Origin: JANMDN01 sp031376285
GTDB lineage: Bacteria; Actinomycetota; Thermoleophilia; Miltoncostaeales; Miltoncostaeaceae
Direction of reading: 5' to 3'
NCBI GenBank assembly: GCA_031376285.1
Contig: JANMDN010000046.1
Coordinates: 1-64,000, forward strand
Length of the DNA stretch: 64,000 nucleotides
Position 1 is the stretch's first letter, and each line of letters starts with the position of its first letter. The notes under the pieces are model-generated. The model saw only the letters and a list, made by a program, of their open reading frames with translations. It ran no database searches and was not told the origin of the DNA. Position numbers and translations under genes: made by a program. Below, piece after piece: positions 37,867-46,997 of the stretch.

Positions 37867-38361
37867 ATGCGACGACGCCGCGATCCGGTGGGACCAGGAC
37901 AGGAGTCGGTCTGGGACTACCCCCGGCCGCCCCGGCTTGAGCCGACAGGTCGCCGCGTCGAAGTGATCTTTGGTGGCGCCGTGATCGCCGACACGCGCCG
38001 CGGGTTCCGCGTTCTCGAAACGAGCCATCCACCATCGTTCTACATCCCGCGTGAGGACTGCGCCGAGGAACATCTCGAGGCGGTGGATCGAACGAGCTGG
38101 TGCGAATGGAAAGGGCATGCGTCCTACCTGAGCATCCACGCAGGCGGCCGCGTCGAGACCGGGGCGGCGTGGTTCTACCCGGAGCCGACTCCCGCCTTTG
38201 CGGCGATCACCGGCCACGTCGCGTTCTATCCCTCACGCATGGACGAGTGCCGCGTCGACGGCGAGCGGGTCCGCACCCAGGAGGGTGACTTCTACGGCGG
38301 GTGGATCACCGACGAGATCATCGGCCCCTTCAAGGGAGCACCCGGAACGCTCGGCTGGTAG
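37867..38361 (+). CDS. DUF427 family protein
   Basis: A 164-residue protein with the DUF427 pattern VWDYPRPPRLEP, VIADTRRGFRVLETSHPPSFY, then SWCEWKGHASYLSI and VAFYPSRMDECRVDG. The family is a small beta-rich fold of unknown function, common in actinobacteria. ATG 37867 is chosen because TACGCT lies 6 nt upstream and the family starts here; the frame extends left to 37627 only by chance. Confidence 0.88.
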   Translation: MRRRRDPVGPGQESVWDYPRPPRLEPTGRRVEVIFGGAVIADTRRGFRVLETSHPPSFYIPREDCAEEHLEAVDRTSWCEWKGHASYLSIHAGGRVETGAAWFYPEPTPAFAAITGHVAFYPSRMDECRVDGERVRTQEGDFYGGWITDEIIGPFKGAPGTLGW

Positions 38362-38368
38362 GCGGCCG

Positions 38369-39505
38369 CTACCGCTTCGCAAACCGGTAGACGGTGCCAC
38401 CACCGGAGGCGACGTAGAGCTCCCCAGCGTTGTCCTGTCCGAAGGACGTGGGGTTCACGATCTTGCGATCGAGCTTGCCGGTGATCTCGACGAGCCCGCC
38501 CGGACGTGGCCCTGCGGCGATCGTCCAGAAGCGGCCTGAGCAGTAGTCGGCGAAGACGTAGCGCCCCTTGAGCGGTGCCACCGCGGCGCCCCGGTAGACA
38601 AAGCCACCGGTGACCGAGCATCCCTTTGCGTGGCCGTACTCGCCAACCGGATCGAACGTTTTGCCGTTTGCGGCGTTCCCACCACCGAACGGGTGGCGAC
38701 CCTCGCGATTGTTCCACCCGTAGTTGCGGCCGCCTACGCCCTTCGGAGCCCGGTCAATCTCCTCGAACGAGCCCTGCCCAACATCGCCGATGTACATGTC
38801 GCCGTTGGCGCGATCAAACGAAAAGCGCCACGGGTTGCGCAGGCCGTAGTGCCAGATCTCGGGTTTGGCCCCGGATCGACTGACAAACGGGTTGTCCGGA
38901 GGCGCCGTGAAGGGCGTCGCGCCGTCCACGTCGACGCGGAGGATCTTTCCGAGGTGGGTGTCAAGGCGCTGGCCGTTTCCCTGCGGGTCACCGCCGGAAC
39001 CGCCGTCGCCGAGCGCGATGTAGAGCTTGCCGTCGGGGCCGAACTTCAGATCGCCGCCGTTGTGGTTCGCAAACGGCTGGTTGACCGTGAGCAGCACTCG
39101 GGCCGAGTTGACGTTTGCAACGTTCGGGTTGGCCGATCGACGGAACTCGACAATCCTGGTGTTACCGGCCTTGTCCGTGTAGTTGACAAACAGTCGTCGG
39201 TTGGTGGCGTAGCCGGGGTGGAACGCGAGGCCGAGGAGCCCCCGCTCGCCGCCTGAGCTGATGCGTGACGTCACGTCGAGGAATGGCTGTGAACGGAGTG
39301 TCTTGCCACTCAGGACGCGGACCTTGCCCCCCTGGAGCACGATGTAGAGCTGGGGCGTGCCGGGCGCGGCGACAACTCCGAGCGGGGCGCTCAGGCCGGT
39401 CGCGACGGGCGTCATACGGATCGACGGCGCGGCCGATGCGCAGCTTGCAGCCACCACTCCGGTCGCGGCCAACAGGACGATTGGGAGACTTCGGCGGCGC
39501 GTCAT
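38369..39505 (-). CDS. Exported PQQ-type sugar dehydrogenase (GSDH/sorbosone family)
   Basis: A 378-residue lipoprotein or secreted propeller. The signal ends in a lipobox-like VVAASC. Family motifs are GGERGLLGLAFHP, NHNGGDLKFGPDGKLYIALGDGG, GKILRVDVDG, EIWHYGLRNPWRFSFD, GDVGQGSFEEID and NYGWN. Such proteins oxidise sugars using PQQ; whether PQQ is bound here is not shown. ATG overlaps the stop of the membrane protein (ATGA), and TACACT 8 nt upstream inside that gene may give an extra start of transcription. Confidence 0.88.
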   Translation of the reverse strand: MTRRRSLPIVLLAATGVVAASCASAAPSIRMTPVATGLSAPLGVVAAPGTPQLYIVLQGGKVRVLSGKTLRSQPFLDVTSRISSGGERGLLGLAFHPGYATNRRLFVNYTDKAGNTRIVEFRRSANPNVANVNSARVLLTVNQPFANHNGGDLKFGPDGKLYIALGDGGSGGDPQGNGQRLDTHLGKILRVDVDGATPFTAPPDNPFVSRSGAKPEIWHYGLRNPWRFSFDRANGDMYIGDVGQGSFEEIDRAPKGVGGRNYGWNNREGRHPFGGGNAANGKTFDPVGEYGHAKGCSVTGGFVYRGAAVAPLKGRYVFADYCSGRFWTIAAGPRPGGLVEITGKLDRKIVNPTSFGQDNAGELYVASGGGTVYRFAKR

Positions 39506-40308
39506 GGTCGTCGAGTGTAGAGACCTTTTCGTTCGACGCAGAGCCAAACGGCAAGGCCAGCGAGGACGGGCACGGTCGCCGGAATCTCGGACCGGACGTT
39601 GAAGAGCAGTCCCCAGGCGAGTGCCGCGCTTGTTGTCGCCACGGCCGCGAGGAGCCTCCAGCGCACCTTGGTGTGAAGCAGCAGACCGAGAATCGCGGGG
39701 GCCAGAACGTCGAGCCATCCCATCAGGGCGGTTCCGTAGGTCGCGTCCTGGAGCGCCGGCAACGGGCGGGCGGATGCTCCGGGAAGGGAGGCCGATGGTG
39801 GAACCGCGTCATGAAGCGCCTCGGTCGCCGGGCGCACCGAGTCGAGCCCGAGCACGAGCACGGCGTCGAGCGCGATGAGGGCGACAAGGCCTGCGGCGAG
39901 GATGCGCTCGGGCGTCATCGCCCGGAGCACGGCTGCCGCGAGGATGCAGGCGCCGGCGATGAGCAGGAGTCCCGAGGCGTCAGCAAGGCGGCCGTCGACC
40001 CGCCACGCGACGAGAAACGCGGCGAGCGCGAGTGGAGGAGCGCCCCACCAGCCGACCCAACCGAGCACTCGCGGGGCGATCACGCTGCCAGCGAGCGCCG
40101 CGATCCACGCGACCGACGCGAAGAACTGCGCTCCTGAGTCGACACCGCGAATCGCGATCAGGCCGATGACGAAGGCCGCAACGGGCGCCAGGAGACCAAA
40201 CGCCGGCCCGACGTCGAACGTCCATAGACGGCGACGCCACGAGGCCACGACGACGAGCCCCTGAACCGCGCACAGGACCGCGTATGACGACGAAAACGGG
40301 AGCGTCAC
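39502..40308 (-). CDS. Multi-pass membrane protein of unknown function
   Basis: A 268-residue protein with about eight hydrophobic segments and short loops; a hydrophilic loop (about residues 165-195, Pro/Ser/Ala-rich) divides it. No family was recognised. GTG 40308 starts it; the previous gene ends 40 bp upstream. It shares an operon with the sugar dehydrogenase, so a role in anchoring or supplying that enzyme is possible but unproven. Confidence 0.7.
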   Translation of the reverse strand: MTLPFSSSYAVLCAVQGLVVVASWRRRLWTFDVGPAFGLLAPVAAFVIGLIAIRGVDSGAQFFASVAWIAALAGSVIAPRVLGWVGWWGAPPLALAAFLVAWRVDGRLADASGLLLIAGACILAAAVLRAMTPERILAAGLVALIALDAVLVLGLDSVRPATEALHDAVPPSASLPGASARPLPALQDATYGTALMGWLDVLAPAILGLLLHTKVRWRLLAAVATTSAALAWGLLFNVRSEIPATVPVLAGLAVWLCVERKGLYTRRP

Positions 40309-40348
40309 GCCGGGCCGGGACCCGAGTCGTGGTCGCTACCGAGGTGCG

Positions 40349-40609
40349 TCAGGCTTTCGTCAGCATCGGTTCGAGCACCGGTTGCAGCACTCGGCTGACC
40401 GTTACCGGCAGCAGGCGAACGAATGCGTTCAGCTCCTGGACCGGCGCGTTTGCGGAGATGCCCTTCGTGAGGCGCTCGAGCACGGCAACCTCGCGTGGAC
40501 CGATCTCGAGGGCGACTGGCTCAAGCGCCTCCGTGAACTGCTGGCGCAGGTCATCGGGAAGGTGCGTCAGCGCGTCGAGGACTTCAGCTGGAATTGGGTC
40601 GTCCGTCAT
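40349..40609 (-). CDS. Small helical protein of unknown function
   Basis: An 86-residue acidic, mostly helical protein (MTDDPIPAEVLDALTHL start, ending PVLEPMLTKA). No family was recognised and there is no signal or membrane segment. ATG 40609 follows GATAAT by 6 nt, like the leaderless genes of this window. It is first in an operon with the membrane protein and sugar dehydrogenase. A much longer open frame to 40954 is not used. Confidence 0.6.
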   Translation of the reverse strand: MTDDPIPAEVLDALTHLPDDLRQQFTEALEPVALEIGPREVAVLERLTKGISANAPVQELNAFVRLLPVTVSRVLQPVLEPMLTKA

Positions 40610-40715
40610 GCCTTGATTATCGCACACCGTGGAGGGTCTGAAACGAAGAGGGGCAGGGTTCAGAACCTCGACGCGAAACGGGGAACGGACTCGGTGTTCG
40701 GCGGGGGAGGTGCGG

Positions 40716-41033
40716 ATGACGGTCCTGCTCGGTTTCCTGGGGCTTGCCTTGGGTGCGCTCGCGGTGTTCGACCTCCGACGTTCGGCAGCTCGCGAAGACG
40801 ATACGACCGGCACGCAGACCCTCGCGGCCCTCGGCGCGGCGTGCCTGGTGGCGATGGCGATCGTGGCAGTCACGATTGGCGCCTGGATCGCGGCAGCGGT
40901 CGCAACGGGCGTCGCCGCCATGCTCGGCACGCAGCTGACCCGGCGCGACGGCAATGTGTCTGAGCCAGGCGTTGTGGTCGCGCTACCTGAGCCAGTGGCG
41001 GCGACGAACGAATCGCTTCGACGCGCGGCCTGA
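40716..41033 (+). CDS. Small two-helix membrane protein
   Basis: A 105-residue protein with two hydrophobic helices (about 2-17 and 36-66) separated by a charged loop, plus a soluble tail. GGGGGAGG precedes ATG 40716. No family was recognised. It is divergent from the small helical protein gene. Confidence 0.6.
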   Translation: MTVLLGFLGLALGALAVFDLRRSAAREDDTTGTQTLAALGAACLVAMAIVAVTIGAWIAAAVATGVAAMLGTQLTRRDGNVSEPGVVVALPEPVAATNESLRRAA

Positions 41034-41118
41034 CTGAAGGCGGTCCGCGAAGGGGCCGAACCACCATGCGAGGAGTCGAACCTATTGTGGTACGCACGAC
41101 CCGGGGACTCCCGGGTCG

Positions 41119-42864
41119 TTACTCACCCCTCGTGTGGCGCGGGGGCCAGTTGCGGCTCAGGGGGCGAAAGAGCCAGCGTTCGACGCGGTCGAGGAGTTGG
41201 CGGTCCTTGTCCGGCGCGCGTTGGGCGCGCAACGCCACGGCCATGCCGAGGCCGTCCTCGATCGAGGAGATCGCGTCGTGGACGGGCACCGCCCGCAGTG
41301 GCGTTTCATCGTCGGTCTTCAGCACCTCGCGCCGAAAGCGGCTCTCGACGAGGTCGGCGACGAACTCGACGGCCACAACCAGTTCACCGACCGTCGACGC
41401 CTCGATCGTGCAGACGATCGGCATCACGCGGCCCTCCTCCTTTGCCACCGCGACGATGATCCGACCGCGCTTCCCACCCGCCGCGCTCTGTCGCCAGGCC
41501 GCCACCGGCGAGGCTTCGATGAGCGCGGCGATGGCCGGTGATGTGACGGGTGTTCCCGCAATGAGGCGGGCGGCCATCGGCGCGTGACGTTCGTTTAACA
41601 TCACCGCCATTCCAGCCGCGACCTCCCGGCCGCGGCACCCACCGAGATCGGCGACCGTTTCGAGGACGTCGATGACCTCATCAACACCAGCCCGGGCCAC
41701 CATCTCGTCGACCAAGGTCTCCACGAGGTAGGAACGACTCAGCGCGGCGACGGCTCCGGCAAGGCGCGCGGGGTCCTCGCGCCATGAGCCGAGCTCGCGC
41801 GGAATGCGCTCGAGCGCCGCGCGTCCGTCGAGATCCTCGCCGATATCGGCAAGGCACGCGGCGGCGACGTCCTCGGACGGGTCACCCGCGCGCGCGAGAC
41901 CCGACTCGACCAGTCGACGTCCCGCGACGACGTCGCCTCGGGCGAGCGTGGCGCGAACCGCGCGGTAGTGGTCCTCACCATCGCCGACCGGCAGATGCAT
42001 GCGCGGGCCGGTCGTGTCGGCGCGCGCGGGGGCCGCCGCCTCGACGTCCGCGCGGAGCGCCCGGAGACGCTCCAGCGCGCCGGGCGACTGGCTCGGGAGT
42101 GCCGCCTCGAGGAGGTTCACAAGGCGCTCCTGCGCGCGGATCGCCGAGTCGGCCGCGCCGTGTGCGAGCCGCTCCTGCACGGCATCTCCGAGGAGACCGG
42201 CTTCGAGCTGCGCGACCGCGTCCCAATCTGAGCCCGGGCGCGCAATCCAGCCGAAGCGCAGCTCGAGACCAAGGTCGCTGACGATCTCTCCCAGTGGCTT
42301 GCCGACTTGACGGAAGGCCGGGGCGTTGTCGGCCATGGCGGTGAGGCCGACCGACGCGAGATGGATCGGAAGTCCCTCGGTGAGCGGGCCGGCGACAAGT
42401 TCTTCGGCTCGCAGGGCCGCCTCGAGGGCGACGCGCGTCCGGTCACCCTGCGGGGGATCGTCGAGACATTGAACGCGGAGCGAGAGCGGCGAGATGTTAA
42501 GAACCGTGACCGCGATGAGGTCGCCCGGTTTTGCGCCGGGGGGCGGGGGTGGCCCAACCTCGAGGCCGGCAGCCATGAGCGGCGCCAGATCACCATCGAC
42601 CGGCAGTTCACGGACGGCGAGATGCGACGAATGGGCCCGCACGGTGAGGACGGCGCCACGCAGCGCCTGCTCGATGCTGACGTAGCGGCGGTCGGGCAAG
42701 CAGGCGATCCTCGGATCGTCGGCAAGCGCGGTTCGGATTGCGGCGCCGGCCGCGATCGGGTCGACGGGGAGATACCCGGCGAGGGCCGTTGCGATGTCGG
42801 TCGCGTCGGCCGGGCCGTGCGCCAGCCGGCCGAGCGCGAGCGCCGCGATATCGACGTCAGCCAC
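41119..42864 (-). CDS. Unrecognised 581-residue cytoplasmic protein
   Basis: The N-terminal about 70 residues (ALALGRLAHGPADATDIATAL, ending in DRRYVSIEQA) look like a small winged-helix or HARE-HTH-like fold; this is a guess. The middle has a Pro-rich segment (about 103-110) and long Ala/Leu-rich helices. The C-terminus (about 430-581) has alternating strands and helices (GRIIVAVAKEEGRVMPIVC). No membrane segment or catalytic motif was found. It begins 9 bp after the L,D-transpeptidase stop, so the two are co-transcribed. Confidence 0.75.
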   Translation of the reverse strand: MADVDIAALALGRLAHGPADATDIATALAGYLPVDPIAAGAAIRTALADDPRIACLPDRRYVSIEQALRGAVLTVRAHSSHLAVRELPVDGDLAPLMAAGLEVGPPPPPGAKPGDLIAVTVLNISPLSLRVQCLDDPPQGDRTRVALEAALRAEELVAGPLTEGLPIHLASVGLTAMADNAPAFRQVGKPLGEIVSDLGLELRFGWIARPGSDWDAVAQLEAGLLGDAVQERLAHGAADSAIRAQERLVNLLEAALPSQSPGALERLRALRADVEAAAPARADTTGPRMHLPVGDGEDHYRAVRATLARGDVVAGRRLVESGLARAGDPSEDVAAACLADIGEDLDGRAALERIPRELGSWREDPARLAGAVAALSRSYLVETLVDEMVARAGVDEVIDVLETVADLGGCRGREVAAGMAVMLNERHAPMAARLIAGTPVTSPAIAALIEASPVAAWRQSAAGGKRGRIIVAVAKEEGRVMPIVCTIEASTVGELVVAVEFVADLVESRFRREVLKTDDETPLRAVPVHDAISSIEDGLGMAVALRAQRAPDKDRQLLDRVERWLFRPLSRNWPPRHTRGE

Positions 42865-42873
42865 CCGCGACCG

Positions 42874-43743
42874 TCAACGCTTGATCGTCACTGGTGTGCC
42901 AGGCCGCAGAATCCGGCCGAGGCGCGTCACATCCCTGTTTCGCAGTCGAATACAGCCATGGCTTGCACGGGTCCCGATGAACTGGGGCACGCTCGTGCCG
43001 TGGATCGCGACGCGGCCATTCCCACCGGCGTACTCGTTCAAGACGTTCGAGAAGCCTGTCAACGGCAGCACCAGCGGGCCGAGGAAGTTGTTCGGGTCGC
43101 CGGTTCGCACCTTCTCGGCGATGGCGAACTTGCCGAGAGGAGTCGGTGTCGCACGCGTACCCACCGCCACCTGCGTCCTCCAAGTCCGCCGGCCTCGGAA
43201 ATAGAGGGTCAGCGTGAGGTCACTTTGGTCGATCACGACCCGGTACTCGTTGCGCGTGATGACCGCGTAGTCACGCAGGATCCAGGCTTGCGAGCCGTTT
43301 GGCCGCTGCGGCACGAACACGCGCAACCAGGCCCTGTCATGCGAGTCGCAGGCGCGGCCGGTGATGAGCAGGTTGACGTCGCCGCCACCGAGCGGCGCGT
43401 AGGGCCGCAGGTAGCGGAATGGTTTGCGCAGAATCACGGGTCGGGTGCGTAGGCCGGTCACCCCGACCAGGCGTGCCGTCCATGCTCGTCCCGGCGTCGG
43501 AGCGCCGGGGAACCTAGGTCCGCCGGTCGTTCGACAACGCTGCGCGGCTGGGTTGGCCGCCAAGAGGGTCCGCGATCCGGTCGGGCTCACGCTCTGCGTT
43601 GGCGTCGTGGCCGTCGCGGGCCTCGGCGGGTCGAAGGGGCCAGCGGCCAGGGCGTTTCCCGCGCACGGCATCGCTACCACCGCGCCACAGATCAGCCACA
43701 CCCGGACGGGCGTGGTCGGCCTGCTGGCATCATCTGTCCGCAT
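42874..43743 (-). CDS. L,D-transpeptidase (YkuD) of the cell envelope
   Basis: A 289-residue exported enzyme. The signal peptide lies about residues 12-34 (VWLICGAVVAMPCAGNALA); a Thr/Pro-rich linker and an N-terminal domain precede YkuD. YkuD shows GTRATPTPLGKFAI, VAIHGTSVPQFIG and catalytic SHGCIRLRN. It should form 3-3 peptidoglycan cross-links. I use ATG 43743 because GGAG lies 9 nt upstream; ATG 43752 is too close to that site. It is a second copy of the activity found at 25320. Confidence 0.9.
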   Translation of the reverse strand: MRTDDASRPTTPVRVWLICGAVVAMPCAGNALAAGPFDPPRPATATTPTQSVSPTGSRTLLAANPAAQRCRTTGGPRFPGAPTPGRAWTARLVGVTGLRTRPVILRKPFRYLRPYAPLGGGDVNLLITGRACDSHDRAWLRVFVPQRPNGSQAWILRDYAVITRNEYRVVIDQSDLTLTLYFRGRRTWRTQVAVGTRATPTPLGKFAIAEKVRTGDPNNFLGPLVLPLTGFSNVLNEYAGGNGRVAIHGTSVPQFIGTRASHGCIRLRNRDVTRLGRILRPGTPVTIKR

Positions 43744-43862
43744 CAGTCGCATCTCCGCAATAGTTTCGGGGTTCGTGCACGGTTCACAACCCCAGAGCGC
43801 CTAAGACCTTACGAAAGGGTTCTGGCGCGACATCCAAACCGCGACAGGTGGAGCCCGAACGC

Positions 43863-44492
43863 GTGATTAGTGACCTGCTGAACGTTTTTCACGATCTCGC
43901 CAACTGGGCGGCGGACTACGGATGGATCGCGGTGCTGCTCATCGTCGCAGGCGATGGAGTGTTTCCGCTGTTCCCAGGTGAGAGCGCAATCATTTTCGCG
44001 GCGGTCGCCGCCAGCCAGGGAAAGTTGAGCCTGCTCTCGGTGATCCTCGCCGGGGCCATCGGCGCCATGATCGGCGACAACATCGCCTACTTCATCGGGC
44101 GAGCCGGCGGCGACCGCATTCGACACTTCCTGGCACGTCTGGCCGGTAAGGAACGAATGCTCGCGGCCGAGGGGATGGTGCAGCGACGAGGCCCGGCGCT
44201 CGTCTTCGCGGGTCGCTTCCTGCCCGGAATCCGGATTGCGATCAACCTGTCCTGCGGCGCAGGGGAACTTGCCTACCGACGGTTCTTCCTGTTCGACGCG
44301 CTCGGCGCGATCGTCTGGTCAGCTCAGGCCGCCCTCCTTGGCTTCATCTTCGGTCAGCAATTCGCCGATCGGCCATGGATCGGTCTGCTGATCGCCCTTG
44401 GCGTTGCCGGGGCGATCGCGTTCGCACTCGCACATCAGGAGAAGCGCTCAGTTCGACGCGCGCTCGCCTCCTCGAAGGAACGAGACGCGTAG
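43863..44492 (+). CDS. DedA-family membrane protein
   Basis: A 209-residue SNARE-associated/DedA protein with about five membrane helices. The family motifs are the acidic GDGVFPLFPGESAI, GAMIGDNIAYFIGRAGG and the key GRFLPGIRIAINLSCG with its Arg. DedA proteins move phospholipids or undecaprenyl phosphate across the membrane. GTG 43863 has GGAG 9 nt upstream; GTG 43848, five codons earlier, is possible. Confidence 0.9.
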   Translation: MISDLLNVFHDLANWAADYGWIAVLLIVAGDGVFPLFPGESAIIFAAVAASQGKLSLLSVILAGAIGAMIGDNIAYFIGRAGGDRIRHFLARLAGKERMLAAEGMVQRRGPALVFAGRFLPGIRIAINLSCGAGELAYRRFFLFDALGAIVWSAQAALLGFIFGQQFADRPWIGLLIALGVAGAIAFALAHQEKRSVRRALASSKERDA

Positions 44493-44495
44493 GGC

Positions 44496-45647
44496 TCACT
44501 GGGTGATGCGGCGCACGAGGCGCTCGGTGAGGCGCCACGGACGGCTGCCGTAGCGCTCGGGTGAGTAGGGCTCGGAGGGGCCCAAGAGGTACCGGCGTAG
44601 GCCGTACGCGCCGGCTGCGGTTCGGGCGACCGAGTAGGCGGCGCCCGGGAGACGATCCGCAAGCGACTTCGCCGTCAGGGTCATCACCGAATGCCGCGTA
44701 AGGGCGGCGCGAACGGCCCGCTCGTAGCCCGTGAGGTCGTTCGCCCTCCCCTCAAGGACGTCGAGCGACGCCTCAGCCGCGAGCTTTCCGGTGAAAAAGG
44801 CTTCGAACATCCCGTCGCCGGAGAGGGGGTCGACCATGCCGCCGGCGTCCCCGATCAGCGCGGCTCGCCCCGTTACCAGGCGGGTTTTCCGGAGACGAAC
44901 GGGAAGGCGCCAACCGCGAACGTGCTCGAGACGAGCGACATCGACGCCGTGCGCTTCGCAGAGTCGCACGAGGTGTTCGCGCAGGTGCGGTGCCTCGGCC
45001 TCCCAGCCCCCAACTCCGAAGTTGGCATGATCGCCTTTGGGAAAAACCCAGCCGTACCCACCGGGAACGGTGCCCATCTCAAGCACGGCTCGGCGGCGAT
45101 AGCGCCCGTGGATTGCGGGTGAGTAGGGAAGGTTCCCCTCAAGGGCAACGCCGTACTCCACCTCCCCTCCGACGCCGAGCGCCTTTGCAGTGATGCCGTT
45201 GGCGCCGTCCGCGCCGATGACCACATCGGCGGCGGCGGCGAAGCGGTCCGCTCGGATCTCGAACCCGCCGGAGCTCCGCTCGATCGATCGGACACGGACG
45301 CCGTCGCGGAACGTTGCGCCGACCGTCTGGGCCGAGTCGACGAGGAACTGGTCGAGCCGACGTCGCTGGGTCATAAGGACGTACGGACCGTCGTCGCGAC
45401 GGTGCTCGACAGCCCGGCCGAAGCGAAGCCGGAGCACCACGCGATCGACGACCTCCTCGATGACCGGGTCGACGCTGAAGGGCAGGAGCCGCACCCCGCG
45501 CATCGTCAGGCCGCCGCCGCACGGCTTGTCACGCGGAAAACGTGACCGGTCCAGGAGCAGCACCGAGGCCCCCGCCTCCGCCAGACGGTAGGCGGTCGTT
45601 GATCCGGCGGGCCCGGCACCGATCACGGCAACATCAAAGCGCTCCAC
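44496..45647 (-). CDS. Geranylgeranyl reductase family flavoprotein
   Basis: A 383-residue FAD enzyme. The dinucleotide motif is VAVIGAGPAGSTTAYRLAEAG, followed by DRSRFPRDKPCGGGL and the C-terminal FAD motif ALIGDAGGMVDPLSGDGM, with GGYGWVFPKGDHANFGVG between. The family reduces prenyl chains of lipids or menaquinone. GTG 45647 starts at the family N-terminus; the frame is open to 45707. It is divergent from the secreted protein at 45774. Confidence 0.9.
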   Translation of the reverse strand: MERFDVAVIGAGPAGSTTAYRLAEAGASVLLLDRSRFPRDKPCGGGLTMRGVRLLPFSVDPVIEEVVDRVVLRLRFGRAVEHRRDDGPYVLMTQRRRLDQFLVDSAQTVGATFRDGVRVRSIERSSGGFEIRADRFAAAADVVIGADGANGITAKALGVGGEVEYGVALEGNLPYSPAIHGRYRRRAVLEMGTVPGGYGWVFPKGDHANFGVGGWEAEAPHLREHLVRLCEAHGVDVARLEHVRGWRLPVRLRKTRLVTGRAALIGDAGGMVDPLSGDGMFEAFFTGKLAAEASLDVLEGRANDLTGYERAVRAALTRHSVMTLTAKSLADRLPGAAYSVARTAAGAYGLRRYLLGPSEPYSPERYGSRPWRLTERLVRRITQ

Positions 45648-45773
45648 CCGCTCATGCTCGCACACGCGGCTCGCTGCGAGGTTGGGCCTCACGTCGCAAA
45701 GACCCACGACGTGTCAAGTGATGGCCGCGGGCTGCCGATGCAGGTAACGCAGTCACCTCCCAAAGGCCTCATC

Positions 45774-46853
45774 ATGCGACGCTCCCTCAGGAACCCTCGT
45801 CCATCCCGCGCTGCTCGACCATTTGATCGAGTCGGCCTCGTCGCCGCGTTGGCGCTCTCGGGCATCTTCGCGACGCAAGGGTTCGCGCTCGATCCCGGCG
45901 CGACGATCACGGCTGGCCCGCAGACGCCTGCCGACGCGAAGGCTGCACTCAGCTCGTCGAAGACGGTTGTGATCGCGTTCGTCGTCCCGGGCGCCGCCGA
46001 TGATGACGAGGTCGCCGCGTCGATTGCGCGCCTGCGAAGTAACGCGAGCGCCTCGCGCAACGTCCGCTTCCTCGTCTACAAGGTCACCTCGAAGAAGCCC
46101 ACCTTTGGCGATCTCCCGAAGGTCCTGCAGATTCTCGGCACGCCCACCGTGGCCGTCATCACCCCCGACGATCGACTCCAAAACATGTGGACGGGGCTCG
46201 TCGACGACGTCCTGATCGGCCAGAGCATCTCAACCGCGCGCGAAAGCGCGGGCCGTGGCGCGGACTCCTCGCCAGCACCGAAGGTGACGACGAAGCCCAC
46301 CAACAGACTCGGGCAACGAACGTCGAAGAAGGTCGCCGCCGCGGCGGCGAACGCCAAGGGGTTGGCACTCGCGAAGAAGGTCAACGCCGCATACGCGAGT
46401 GCGCCGGGCGTCGAGATCAAGAGCACCGGGAAGGGCAGCTCCATGTCCACAATCGCCCTAACCTCGGGCTTGCCAAGCCAGCTCTCCAAGGTTTCAAGGT
46501 CCGGTAACACGGGTATCGAGCTCGTCGACACGGGAAGAGCAAGCTTTGTCCGTCCGCTTGGGGCGTCCTGCTGGCAAAAGTCGGGCCGTAGCGCCGCCAA
46601 CTCGACCCGCCGTGGCGTGATCGATCTCACGAAGTCGACCTTCCGTCTTCAAGGACGGTCGGGGAAACTTCTGCGACTTCGCGGCTCTCAGACCTCCGGC
46701 ACGGCGACGATCGTCAGCCACTACCTGATTGACCCCTCGTCGTACCAGCTTCGCTCCGCGACAGCGGGAGGCGGGTCTGCGGCCGGGACGGTGCTCAAGT
46801 ACCGAACACTCGCGACCGCGCCGACCATCCTCGCCCCATCCCCTCTCTGCTAG
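45774..46853 (+). CDS. Secreted protein of unknown function
   Basis: A 359-residue exported protein. A basic start and hydrophobic signal (FDRVGLVAALALSGIFA) are followed by a thioredoxin-fold-like segment without the CxxC (SKTVVIAFVVPGAAD, VRFLVYKV, LGTPTVAVI). A Lys/Ala-rich linker and a C-terminal beta domain with two Cys (SCWQKS; final Cys) follow, resembling LppX/LolA-type lipid carriers only loosely. AAAGG lies before ATG 45774; ATG 45738 is an alternative. Confidence 0.65.
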   Translation: MRRSLRNPRPSRAARPFDRVGLVAALALSGIFATQGFALDPGATITAGPQTPADAKAALSSSKTVVIAFVVPGAADDDEVAASIARLRSNASASRNVRFLVYKVTSKKPTFGDLPKVLQILGTPTVAVITPDDRLQNMWTGLVDDVLIGQSISTARESAGRGADSSPAPKVTTKPTNRLGQRTSKKVAAAAANAKGLALAKKVNAAYASAPGVEIKSTGKGSSMSTIALTSGLPSQLSKVSRSGNTGIELVDTGRASFVRPLGASCWQKSGRSAANSTRRGVIDLTKSTFRLQGRSGKLLRLRGSQTSGTATIVSHYLIDPSSYQLRSATAGGGSAAGTVLKYRTLATAPTILAPSPLC

Positions 46854-46879
46854 GCGCCACCCGCTCGCTGCGCGATTTT

Positions 46880-46917
46880 CTTGACTGTCAAGAAGGGGGG
46901 CCTTTTTGACAGTCAAG
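46880..46917. promoter_or_regulatory. 17-bp hairpin built from two TTGACnGTCAA palindromes
   Basis: Arms CTTGACTGTCAAGAAGG (46880-46896) and CCTTTTTGACAGTCAAG (46901-46917) pair with one G-T, loop GGGG. Each arm also contains its own palindrome (TTGACTGTCAA 46881-46891; TTGACAGTCAA 46906-46916), with centres 25 bp apart. It could terminate the secreted-protein message or serve as a paired operator for the helicase at 46998. No T-run follows. Confidence 0.55.
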
Positions 46918-46997
46918 GTGTGACGAAAGTGTGACAACGCGCGTCTGGACCGAACGTTTGATCGTCTGGCGTCCGCCAGTCGGCATATCCTCGATGG

